A stretch of 13,870 nucleotides of DNA, taken from Gammaproteobacteria bacterium. GTDB lineage: Bacteria > Pseudomonadota > Gammaproteobacteria > Pseudomonadales > Azotimanducaceae. Below the pieces are notes generated by a model. The model was not told where the DNA came from. It ran no database searches and saw only the letters and a list, made by a program, of their open reading frames with translations. Of this stretch, positions 7,722 to 13,870 are shown piece by piece (position 1 is the first letter of the stretch; every line of letters begins with the position of its first letter). The stretch spans positions 14,850 to 28,719 of the forward strand of contig PAMR01000025.1 in NCBI GenBank assembly GCA_002708205.1, read 5' to 3'. The translations under genes and the position numbers were made by a program.

Positions 7722-7734
7722 GTTACAGCGTAAC
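7722..7734. promoter_or_regulatory. dyad and possible promoter upstream of dapA
   Basis: The 164-base gap 7638-7801 holds GTTAC-AGC-GTAAC at 7722-7734, directly followed by TATAGA (7736-7741), a four-of-six -10 match. TTGGTT at 7715-7720 is a poor -35 at 15-base spacing. A looser TACTA/TAGTA dyad lies at 7687-7702. The dapA-bamC-hydrolase-tRNA unit needs a promoter somewhere and this is the likeliest place. No terminator was recognised after perM. Confidence 0.25.
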
Positions 7735-7789
7735 GTATAGAAGGAATTAAGCTGTTGGAATCAGTAAAGTATTTTGGGTTGGTCCGGCT

Positions 7790-7794
7790 AGGAG
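7790..7794 (+). promoter_or_regulatory. Shine-Dalgarno site of dapA
   Basis: AGGAG, seven bases before the ATG at 7802. It is one of the few strong ribosome sites in the central block and fixes the dapA start. Confidence 0.75.
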
Positions 7795-7801
7795 AAAGGT
7801 T

Positions 7802-8680
7802 ATGTTCAGCGGCAGTATAGTAGCGCTAGTTACTCCCATGAAACCCTCGGGCGAGGTAGATTGGGTGGCTTTAGATGCTCTCATTGATTGGCATCTAGAG
7901 AGTGGTACTCATGGGATAGTTCCAGTAGGCACCACGGGTGAATCTGCGACCTTAACTGTGCCAGAGCATAAGCAAGTGATTCAGGCCACCGTTCGTCGTG
8001 TTGATGGAAAAATTCCCGTGATAGCGGGAACTGGAGCCAATGCGACAGCTGAGGCTGTTGAACTAACCCGTGAAGCAAAAGAAGTCGGAGCCGATGCCGC
8101 TCTACTTGTAACTCCGTATTACAATAAACCGACTCAAGAAGGTCTTTATAGGCATTATAGTTTGATAGCGGAATCGGTCGATATCCCCATGGTTCTATAT
8201 AATGTACCCCCACGAACCGCCTGTGACATGCAGGCCGAGACGGTCGCTCGGTTGGCACCCATCGATAACATTGTGGGCATAAAAGAGGCCTGTGGCGATG
8301 CGGAACGCGTAGGGGAGATTAAGAAACTGGTGTCCGATGATTCATTCATTGTTCTCTCGGGCGAGGACGCGCAGACCTTTCGAATGATGGAGTTAGGTGC
8401 GGTTGGAACGATTTCTGTTACTGCGAATGTATTGCCTCGACAGATGGCTGAATTTTGCGAAAATTTTTTATCACACGACAAGAATGGTGCCGCCGCATGG
8501 GACGAGAAATTACAGCCTATCCACGACATTCTTTTTTGTGAGACCAGTCCGATTCCCACCAAGTGGGCGTTGAATGCTATGGGCAAAATTCAAAATGGGA
8601 TTCGGCTGCCGTTGGTATGGCTATCTGACGGCTTACATGGAGGCGTAAGAGAACGTCTGAAAGAAATTGGCGCCTTATGA
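7802..8680 (+). CDS. dapA: 4-hydroxy-tetrahydrodipicolinate synthase DapA
   Basis: Condenses pyruvate with aspartate semialdehyde, the first committed step to diaminopimelate and lysine, in the cytoplasm. The protein is 292 residues, the same as E. coli DapA, and its catalytic residues fall at the same numbers: Thr44-Thr45 in P-V-G-T-T-G-E-S, Tyr133 in L-Y-N-V-P-P-R, Arg138, and the Schiff-base Lys161 in G-I-K-E-A-C-G-D. Pyruvate-pocket and TIM-barrel motifs such as T-P-Y-Y-N-K-P at 104-110 are intact. AGGAG lies seven bases ahead of the ATG. The stop overlaps the bamC start by four bases (ATGA), so the two are translationally coupled. This dapA-bamC pairing is conserved in gammaproteobacteria. 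Confidence 0.98.
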   Translation: MFSGSIVALVTPMKPSGEVDWVALDALIDWHLESGTHGIVPVGTTGESATLTVPEHKQVIQATVRRVDGKIPVIAGTGANATAEAVELTREAKEVGADAALLVTPYYNKPTQEGLYRHYSLIAESVDIPMVLYNVPPRTACDMQAETVARLAPIDNIVGIKEACGDAERVGEIKKLVSDDSFIVLSGEDAQTFRMMELGAVGTISVTANVLPRQMAEFCENFLSHDKNGAAAWDEKLQPIHDILFCETSPIPTKWALNAMGKIQNGIRLPLVWLSDGLHGGVRERLKEIGAL

Positions 8681-9771
8681 TCGGAGTTAAAGCGGTAATT
8701 TTCTGCAGCTGTATTTTTCTATTCGGTTGTACGTGGGTGGGAAGCTTCATACCTGATAATCGAGAAGATTACCTCGAAGCGAAGCCAGGAAGAGCTGAAC
8801 TGATAATTCCTGAGGGTTTGGATACTGGGGTCATTCAAGACAGTTGGCCTATTCCTGATGTCGAATCTCGGCCTCTTGCTAAAACCTTTCCTGATAAGGC
8901 GCCCCTGCCATCGCTAATTTTCGGGGGTGCGGTGGATGAAGTAATTAAAATTCAAAAACTGGGTGAGCGGCGTTGGATCGTTGCAGGTGATCAGCCTGAA
9001 ATTGTTTGGCCCGTAGTTAAGCAGTTTCTGGCAGACAATGGCGTGCGGGTTGCGGCGGAGCAACCGGGGCTTGGGTTGATTGTTACCGATTGGATGAATG
9101 TTCAGCCAGACGAGTCTCCGTCGGATGTCATTCGACTCGTATTGCGTGACAATAAAAAAGCTCAGGATCGTGACTTACTGATGATTAGAGTTGAGCAAGG
9201 GATACGTCGTGGAACGAGTGAGATTCATCTGCGACACCTAAGCGATAAATTAGGTCCCTTAACGTCGGACTGGCCGAGCACCTCCAGCATGCAAACCATA
9301 GAACATGAAGTACTAAATGAGATTGCTGCGTATTTTGCGGCAGACGTGGTAGCACCGAGCATCTCGAGACAAGGTACTCAAATTTCGACAGCGTCTAAGG
9401 CAGCCTTGGTGAGAGATGATCAGGGGTATCTATTGTTACGCTTTGAACTGGATTTTGAGCGTGTTTGGGCGACTCTAACCAAAGCCATGGATGCTGCTGA
9501 GATAACGGTCAATGAACAGTTTCGGAGCAAGGCTACGTTCGCTGTCACCCTAGACAACCTGTCTCTTGGTGAGGAGCCGAACTTTTTTCAAAGTGTAATA
9601 CCTGATTTTATTCCTGGCATAGACGTAGAAGGGCAAAAAATTGACGTAGTGATTAAGATCTATCCGGATGGTGACGGACATGTTGTCGACGTACTCAACC
9701 CAGATGGAACTAATTTGTCCGTTGAAGTAGGAGATAAAATTATTGTGATGCTTCGTGAATTCTCAGCGTGA
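8677..9771 (+). CDS. bamC: outer membrane protein assembly factor BamC (NlpB)-like lipoprotein
   Basis: A 364-residue BAM-complex accessory lipoprotein. The signal peptide is residues 1-17, with lipobox L-F-G-C and lipidated Cys18. A short unstructured segment follows with D-Y-L-E-A (about 32-36), as in BamC, where this region contacts BamD. Two helix-grip domains come next. The first contains L-W/V-W-P-V-V (here I-V-W-P-V-V) and a T-D-W motif like E. coli T-T-D-W; the second begins near L-L-R-F-E-L-D-F-E-R-V-W. The protein is about 20 residues longer than E. coli BamC (344). Conservation is low, as is normal for BamC, so the call leans on the lipobox, domain pattern and position behind dapA with ATGA overlap. 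The stop TGA (9769-9771) is in the same frame as the following gene. Confidence 0.85.
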   Translation: MIGVKAVIFCSCIFLFGCTWVGSFIPDNREDYLEAKPGRAELIIPEGLDTGVIQDSWPIPDVESRPLAKTFPDKAPLPSLIFGGAVDEVIKIQKLGERRWIVAGDQPEIVWPVVKQFLADNGVRVAAEQPGLGLIVTDWMNVQPDESPSDVIRLVLRDNKKAQDRDLLMIRVEQGIRRGTSEIHLRHLSDKLGPLTSDWPSTSSMQTIEHEVLNEIAAYFAADVVAPSISRQGTQISTASKAALVRDDQGYLLLRFELDFERVWATLTKAMDAAEITVNEQFRSKATFAVTLDNLSLGEEPNFFQSVIPDFIPGIDVEGQKIDVVIKIYPDGDGHVVDVLNPDGTNLSVEVGDKIIVMLREFSA

Positions 9772-9774
9772 TCC

Positions 9775-10644
9775 TTGAAATCTGATATTGACGGTATAAC
9801 GGGCTTATTCAGCAAAGACGATGCATGCAAACGGGTTGCAGGCATTCGGTTTGCTTCCCTCGGTAGTGGCAGTAAAGGTAATGGAACTGTAGTTGTTGGT
9901 GGAGAAACGACGGTTCTAATTGACTGCGGTTTCAATACTAAGCAGGTAGTGATGCGACTGGGACGACTAGGTATTGATCCCACGAACTTAGCAGCAATTT
10001 TGGTAACCCATGAGCATGCCGATCACGTAGGTGGCGTAGCTCAGTTAGCGCATAGATATGATATTCCTGTGTACGGTTCCTATGGGACGCACAAGGGATT
10101 ATTTTCGCGTGATTTGGACGGAAGTTTAGCCAGACCTTTTGTTGCATCGGATTCATTCAGTATTGGCGATATCAGAATCCATCCTGTTCCTGTTCCCCAT
10201 GATGCTCGAGAGCCGACCCAGTATATTATTGAGAATAGGCACAGTCTTGCATGTTTTGGAATATTGACGGATATAGGCCATCTGACGCCCCATGTAGTCA
10301 AAATGTATAAGCGGTGTCATGGTTTGTTAGTAGAAGGTAATCATGATCTACAGATGCTGATGGGAGGGAAATATCCAGCTCAATTAAAACAGCGTATCTC
10401 GTCAAATCTAGGACATTTGTCAAACGCACAGGCTTCGAGTTTTTTAGGAGAAGTATTACACGACAAATTAGATCATGTAGTTGTGGGACATATCAGTGAG
10501 CAGAATAATGACCCACAGCGCTTGCATGAGGCTTTTGGTCGTTTTGAATCCACAATTGCTGACTTTCAATACGCTACTCAAGCCAAAGGGCATGGATGGG
10601 TGGAGATATCCCCATCGTTAGGGGCCAACAGTGTAACCGTTTAG
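9775..10644 (+). CDS. MBL-fold metallo-hydrolase (YycJ/PA1012-like)
   Basis: A cytoplasmic metallo-beta-lactamase-fold hydrolase, 289 residues if started at TTG 9775. Zinc motif H-E-H-A-D-H is at 79-84, after the N-terminal L-G-S-G-S-K-G-N at 29-36 that marks the YycJ/WalJ-like branch. Later ligand regions D-I-G-H, G-N-H-D and G-H-I-S are present. Activity is likely phosphodiesterase or nuclease-like, but the substrate is unknown. The start is problematic: the fold begins at I-R-F-A-S-L (about 24), yet no ATG or GTG lies in frame between the bamC stop and that point. TTG 9775 would add about 23 unrelated residues and has no ribosome site, and ATT 9844 would be a rare start. The frame is continuous with bamC apart from TGA 9769. 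A tRNA gene begins three bases after the stop. Family call sure, start unsure. Confidence 0.87.
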   Translation: MKSDIDGITGLFSKDDACKRVAGIRFASLGSGSKGNGTVVVGGETTVLIDCGFNTKQVVMRLGRLGIDPTNLAAILVTHEHADHVGGVAQLAHRYDIPVYGSYGTHKGLFSRDLDGSLARPFVASDSFSIGDIRIHPVPVPHDAREPTQYIIENRHSLACFGILTDIGHLTPHVVKMYKRCHGLLVEGNHDLQMLMGGKYPAQLKQRISSNLGHLSNAQASSFLGEVLHDKLDHVVVGHISEQNNDPQRLHEAFGRFESTIADFQYATQAKGHGWVEISPSLGANSVTV

Positions 10645-10647
10645 ATA

Positions 10648-10736
10648 GGAGAGGTGCCGGAGCGGTCGAACGGGCCTGACTCGAAATTAGGAGTGTCCTT
10701 TGGGCACCCAGGGTTCGAATCCCTGCCTCTCCGCCA
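10648..10736 (+). tRNA. tRNA-Ser(CGA)
   Basis: A complete 89-base tRNA with encoded CCA. The acceptor stem GGAGAGG (10648-10654) pairs with CCTCTCC (10726-10732), followed by discriminator G and CCA (10734-10736). The anticodon stem is CCTGA/TTAGG around the loop CTCGAAA, with anticodon CGA at 10682-10684 reading UCG. A long variable arm GTGTCC/GGGCAC marks the serine class. The T arm is CAGGG-TTCGAAT-CCCTG. It resembles E. coli serU. The gene begins three bases after the hydrolase stop, so it is either read through from the dapA unit or has a promoter inside the hydrolase gene. No T-rich hairpin terminator follows directly. Confidence 0.97.
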
Positions 10737-11019
10737 ATCACTTTCCTAAGTTTTCGATTTTATCCAAACTAATTTAGATTTGCTTAATCAGCCTTATTTA
10801 TGGCCTTACTGGCCAGCATATTTATTCATTGTTAGGAGAGCTAAATATTTCTTTAACTCACAACAGTCCATAGATGAAAGTTAGACTGCATTGCATAACA
10901 AAAAGCTTGTCTAACGATGTTTCAACGCAACTATCTCAAACGATTGAAACATCCAGTTTACCGAGTCCAATGCATCCGAACAGGGCATTATTGAATGGAT
11001 AACTTCGGTGGCTATGCCC
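10737..11019. other. intergenic stretch between tRNA-Ser and the GPH transporter gene
   Basis: An AT-rich 283-base stretch with no supportable gene. It holds a small hairpin TGGCC-TTACT-GGCCA at 10801-10815 and a long inverted repeat listed separately. No copy of the tRNA 3' end, integrase or insertion-sequence end was found here. Confidence 0.6.
10916..10953. repeat. perfect 10-bp inverted repeat, possible terminator of the transporter gene
   Basis: GATGTTTCAA (10916-10925) and TTGAAACATC (10944-10953) are exact reverse complements around 18 bases. It lies about 66 bases past the stop of the - strand transporter gene. On that strand a TTTTT run follows the stem after about 11 bases. This could be a factor-independent terminator with an unusually distant T run, or a protein-binding site. 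On the + strand no T run follows. Confidence 0.45.
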
Positions 11020-12492
11020 TCAAAGATTCGGATCACGAAGTGATCGACGCGCCTCTAGTACTCGCACAATCTCGGCATGACGCGCTTTATCTAGTCGATA
11101 GAACATAAACAGACTAATACCCGCCACAGAAAAGATCGACGTAGCGGGACCTACGAACAGACCCAGATTCCAGATCACATCATCGGGGACGGAACCATAG
11201 GGTGCGTTCTTTGGAAATGCGATGAGGTCTAGAATCACCCCGCCGATCATGAGTCCAAAGGCGCCCGCAGCCTTTCCGGAAAACGACCGCGCCGCGAAGA
11301 TCGTCCCCTCTCGTCGCTGGTGAGTCCGATACTCGTGAGAGTCGGTCAGGTCCGCATATATCGAGCTGTAAGTGACGGCTGCAATCACACCTGAGATGGC
11401 ACTTATGAAGGAAACACTTAAATTGATGTACAGGATCCAGGAAGAGCTGTTGTCTGGGTACCAGGAGACCTCCAGCAAACGTAGACAGATGGGAATGTTA
11501 GGTACAACAAGGACTGCCAGGGAGGAACCGATCATCGTGTTGCGCTTGTCGAAGGTTCGAGTGACCCACGGTACGAGTGCAAACGCGACGGGCACTCCGA
11601 ATAACGCCACGACGCCGAAATAGGCGAGCTGTTCCGTCTGCAGCCCCCAGAAGTGTAAGTTCATGAAGGGGCTGCCGACCGATTCGATGTATCCGAACAG
11701 GAACCAGAGCATGAATCCAGCAAAAATCACTAAAAAATCACGGTCCCTGAATACATCCTGAATGTCCCTGATAATTTGGATAAACGAGAGCCTTGTCGCG
11801 GATTCCGCTGTTTTCAGATTAGGAATCTCGCCAGCAGTGCCAAATAAGCAGAGACTGATTGCAGCAGTCAGGATGACGGCCGCCGTCAGCGTGAAGGACC
11901 TATAGCCATCCGCATTCAAGAGCCCCGGGTTGAATTCATCTGTAGTCGGGAAGAACACCCAATACACCGCAAAACCGATGAGCGCCCCGCCGATGCCACC
12001 GATTAACGAGCCAAACGAATACAGTGTTGATCTTTGCAGATAGTCGGGCGCCATCTCTGCACCCAGTGCGAGGTGGGGGATCACGAAGAACGTCAGTGCC
12101 GTTCGAACCAAAATAGCAAACACGGTCAACCAGACGAAGTTACCGAACGCTGATAATCCGTCGGGGGGGCTAAACAATAGAAATAACGTAATCGCAATGG
12201 GTATGACTGCCGCAGCCATGACCGGATGGCGACGACCATAGCGCCCCTGGATTCGATCCGACAGGCTACCGACTAAAGGATCGGTCATAGCATCGAAAAA
12301 AAGCGCTATCCCAAGCGCAAGTCCGGTCAACGTGCCAGACAAACCAACGATTTGTTGATAGTAGAACAGCAACAGCGAATAGATGGCGATTGTGACCACA
12401 GCCTGAACGATTTCGCCCGCACCGTAGGCTGCCATCACAGGAATGGATAGGCGTCGGCTAGAATCCGACTCGGTGTGCTGGTCGCTAGTCAT
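11020..12492 (-). CDS. MFS transporter, GPH (MelB-type) cation symporter family
   Basis: An inner-membrane permease of 490 residues with about 12 hydrophobic segments. The family signature between helices 2 and 3 is clear: D-P-L-V-G-S-L-S-D-R at 71-80 followed by G-R-R-H-P at 86-90, as in MelB and other glycoside-pentoside-hexuronide:cation symporters. An opening G-A-G-E motif (24-27) begins helix 1. The substrate may be a sugar or glycoside with Na+ or H+, but many bacterial members are uncharacterised. ATG 12492 is preferred because AGAGG lies 11 bases ahead; a GTG at 12522 would add ten residues and has no ribosome site. The haloperoxidase gene lies upstream on the same strand across a 359-base gap, so one operon is doubtful. 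GC is higher than in the central block. Confidence 0.9.
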   Translation of the reverse strand: MTSDQHTESDSSRRLSIPVMAAYGAGEIVQAVVTIAIYSLLLFYYQQIVGLSGTLTGLALGIALFFDAMTDPLVGSLSDRIQGRYGRRHPVMAAAVIPIAITLFLLFSPPDGLSAFGNFVWLTVFAILVRTALTFFVIPHLALGAEMAPDYLQRSTLYSFGSLIGGIGGALIGFAVYWVFFPTTDEFNPGLLNADGYRSFTLTAAVILTAAISLCLFGTAGEIPNLKTAESATRLSFIQIIRDIQDVFRDRDFLVIFAGFMLWFLFGYIESVGSPFMNLHFWGLQTEQLAYFGVVALFGVPVAFALVPWVTRTFDKRNTMIGSSLAVLVVPNIPICLRLLEVSWYPDNSSSWILYINLSVSFISAISGVIAAVTYSSIYADLTDSHEYRTHQRREGTIFAARSFSGKAAGAFGLMIGGVILDLIAFPKNAPYGSVPDDVIWNLGLFVGPATSIFSVAGISLFMFYRLDKARHAEIVRVLEARRSLRDPNL

Positions 12493-12851
12493 ATGCTTGG
12501 TAACCTCTGCTGGTGCCGACACAGCGTGCCATATTAGGTTAGATGTGGGTACCCGTGTACAGCATCGTTGAGACTGATAATGGGCGTGTGCCGCGATAAA
12601 GCTGTTCGCGCTGATGTAGTCAGGGATAACGAACGTTTCTCTCTAACTCATTGTATTAGATAGGATCCTAAAATATTTTCTACGGTTCAGTGATATTTTC
12701 CTTAACAGGTTGTTTGTGGGTTACGAGAGAAGAGCCTTTATAACGATATCGTCAATGACATGTGCGAAGAAATTTCTAGGGTATTGCCTAAAGTAAACTG
12801 ATGAGGTCGTGGAAGTACAAACGATTACGACTCCGTAGATGGGAGACAGTA
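12493..12851. other. 359-base intergenic stretch between the haloperoxidase and transporter genes
   Basis: No gene is supportable here. It should hold the transporter promoter and the end of the haloperoxidase transcript, but I could not identify either with confidence. Two short perfect palindromes are visible: GGGTACCC at 12547-12554 and ACGATATCGT at 12743-12752. The middle part (about 12650-12700) is AT-rich. No terminator hairpin with a T run was recognised. Confidence 0.5.
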
Positions 12852-13870
12852 TTATTCGTTACGAAAGTATTGTTTGGCGAGGTTGAAAGCATTTTGGCCG
12901 ATCTTGATACCGATGAGGCGACCTGGAATATCGTCGACGGGTGGATGTATTCCGCCCCAGATGCGGGATAAAGAGCATTGATCCGAGGCGTCGCGGTAGG
13001 TCGCCCACTGCAGGGTCATATCGACTGATGGCCCCTCTTCGAATACCAGAAACTCATTGGCTGGTACCTCGAAGCTGCTCATGCCACCGGGGAAATAGGC
13101 GTCGCCGGTAAGAGCGGTCATCACTTCCGCGGCAGCCCGTGAATAGGTGGAGTGACCGGAGATGTATCCGGCAAACGGCGGGGTGACAAAGGTGGGCCGT
13201 TGGTATGGCCACCAGTTTTCGGCCAGGATCCAGTCGACGTTCGCTTCATCGAATGTGGGATCGTTAATGTAGGTGGGACCCTTCCAGGATAAGAATTTGA
13301 TCTTACCAACATGTTCGTTGTCATCGCCCGCCAAGGCATCCCCGGTTTCTACGACTTCAATGTAGCCTGGTTCTAGAGGGATACCGTCAATATGGTAGGA
13401 GACCCCATTGGGTTCACTGCTTTGTCCACGGTCGGCCATGGCGCGTAGCGTCGAGATGGGGCGCACATAGTCGTACCAGCCCTTAATCCCCCAAGCGGTC
13501 ACTGCGGCATCGTGCATGGCACCGCCCAAAGTAAAGTAAGCCTTGATGTCCCACTCTAGGACGCCAAGCTCAGGTCCGACGCCAGCAAAGCGCTTTTGCA
13601 ACAGCTCATGCTCGCTAACCGTGTTGAGGATCACGAACCAGTGGCCTGGGGGTGTCTCGGAGTCGGGGCCATCGGCCCAGAACTCGGCGAGTACCCGAGC
13701 GTAATCACCTAGAGGGACTTCCTGGGGGATGTAAGCAGCACCGGTTACTGGATTGATGTCGTATCCCTTGCTGGGATCGCCTCCGTCGAAGGTGTTGTAA
13801 AACGCCGGATACTCCTCGAATTGGGTGGGATACGAGGTGATGTTGCCAAGACTCGCTGGCGAGATATCGA
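12852..13870 (-). CDS. vanadium-dependent haloperoxidase-like protein (5' end outside window)
   Basis: The frame is open from the TAA at 12852 to the window edge, giving at least 338 residues; the true start is off the window and the GTG at 13634 is an internal valine. Family features upstream of it include F-W-A-D-G-P-D-S-E-T-P-P-G-H. The vanadate site is complete. K-x6-R-P is in K-G-W-Y-D-Y-V-R-P (Lys at 13482-13484), S-G-H in Y-I-S-G-H-S with the catalytic-type His, and S-R-x5-H-x3-D in S-R-I-W-G-G-I-H-P-P-V-D. This is the PAP2/haloperoxidase superfamily; such enzymes oxidise Cl, Br or I with H2O2, though some family members are phosphatases. Ile replaces the Pro of the textbook P-S-G-H. 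The K-R-P to S-G-H spacing of about 99 residues is long. The halide cannot be predicted. No signal peptide can be judged. Confidence 0.9.
   Translation of the reverse strand, partial: DISPASLGNITSYPTQFEEYPAFYNTFDGGDPSKGYDINPVTGAAYIPQEVPLGDYARVLAEFWADGPDSETPPGHWFVILNTVSEHELLQKRFAGVGPELGVLEWDIKAYFTLGGAMHDAAVTAWGIKGWYDYVRPISTLRAMADRGQSSEPNGVSYHIDGIPLEPGYIEVVETGDALAGDDNEHVGKIKFLSWKGPTYINDPTFDEANVDWILAENWWPYQRPTFVTPPFAGYISGHSTYSRAAAEVMTALTGDAYFPGGMSSFEVPANEFLVFEEGPSVDMTLQWATYRDASDQCSLSRIWGGIHPPVDDIPGRLIGIKIGQNAFNLAKQYFRNE

Noticed and set aside
7881..8586. Two - strand frames opposite dapA (125 and 143 residues)
   Set aside because: dapA is certain and full length; these are its shadows.
11031..11045. 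GATCAC-GAA-GTGATC hairpin near the transporter stop, possible terminator
   Set aside because: It lies inside the coding region and is not followed by a T run; the 10-base repeat at 10916-10953 is the better candidate.
10995..11108. 37-codon + strand frame starting ATG beside the transporter 3' end
   Set aside because: It overlaps the transporter coding region, has no ribosome site and no recognisable product.
13634..13634. GTG at 13634 as the start of the haloperoxidase gene
   Set aside because: The frame is open to the window edge and the residues before it match the family, so this GTG is an internal valine.
10737..13870. Attachment-site duplicate of the tRNA-Ser 3' end
   Set aside because: I looked for repeats of the T-arm and acceptor sequence downstream and found none; the only partial likeness (near 11560, inside the transporter gene) is too short.
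1..13870. CRISPR array, insertion sequence, toxin-antitoxin or phage-defence module
   Set aside because: No regularly spaced repeats, transposase or integrase motifs, or paired small ORFs with relevant motifs were seen on either strand.

Overview
The window looks like chromosome of a gammaproteobacterium, probably marine or at least free-living. The central block nadA - bepA - tusA-like - perM-like - dapA - bamC - MBL-fold hydrolase has the order I recall from the Pseudomonas aeruginosa PA1004-PA1012 neighbourhood, and bamC is largely a gamma/betaproteobacterial lipoprotein. Base composition is moderate in the left and central parts (spot counts roughly 40-58% GC) and higher in the last 2.9 kb (spot counts about 48-65%). 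No plasmid, phage, transposase, integrase or CRISPR signature is visible.

Left part (1-3535): a YfcE/MJ0936-type metallophosphoesterase on the + strand; two divergently transcribed short-chain dehydrogenases (one like the hydroxyacyl-CoA dehydrogenase domain of multifunctional enzyme type 2, one a general FabG-like reductase); and a GshB-like ATP-grasp ligase on the - strand. These are accessory metabolic genes with no obvious common pathway.

Central part (3674-10736): quinolinate synthase (NAD synthesis) faces the BepA-type periplasmic M48 protease/chaperone with its TPR tail. Divergent from bepA runs a + strand series: a TusA-family sulfur carrier, an AI-2E family membrane protein, dapA (lysine/peptidoglycan precursor synthesis), bamC (outer-membrane protein assembly lipoprotein), an MBL-fold hydrolase and a tRNA-Ser(CGA) that begins three bases after the hydrolase stop. 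dapA and bamC overlap by four bases, and bamC and the hydrolase lie in the same reading frame on either side of a TGA. BepA and BamC both serve outer-membrane biogenesis.

Right part (10737-13870): beyond the tRNA come an intergenic stretch with a 10-bp perfect inverted repeat, then on the - strand a GPH (melibiose-type) MFS symporter and, upstream of it, a vanadium-dependent haloperoxidase-like protein that runs off the window end. The latter keeps the whole vanadate-binding signature. The higher GC, the accessory gene content and the tRNA border make this segment a candidate acquired island, although no integrase or duplicated tRNA end is seen inside the window.

I do not see a clearly new multi-gene system. 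The items most worth a second look are the haloperoxidase/GPH cassette behind the tRNA, the in-frame bamC-TGA-hydrolase junction, the orphan GshB-like ATP-grasp protein, and the variant metal-ligand motif of the metallophosphoesterase.
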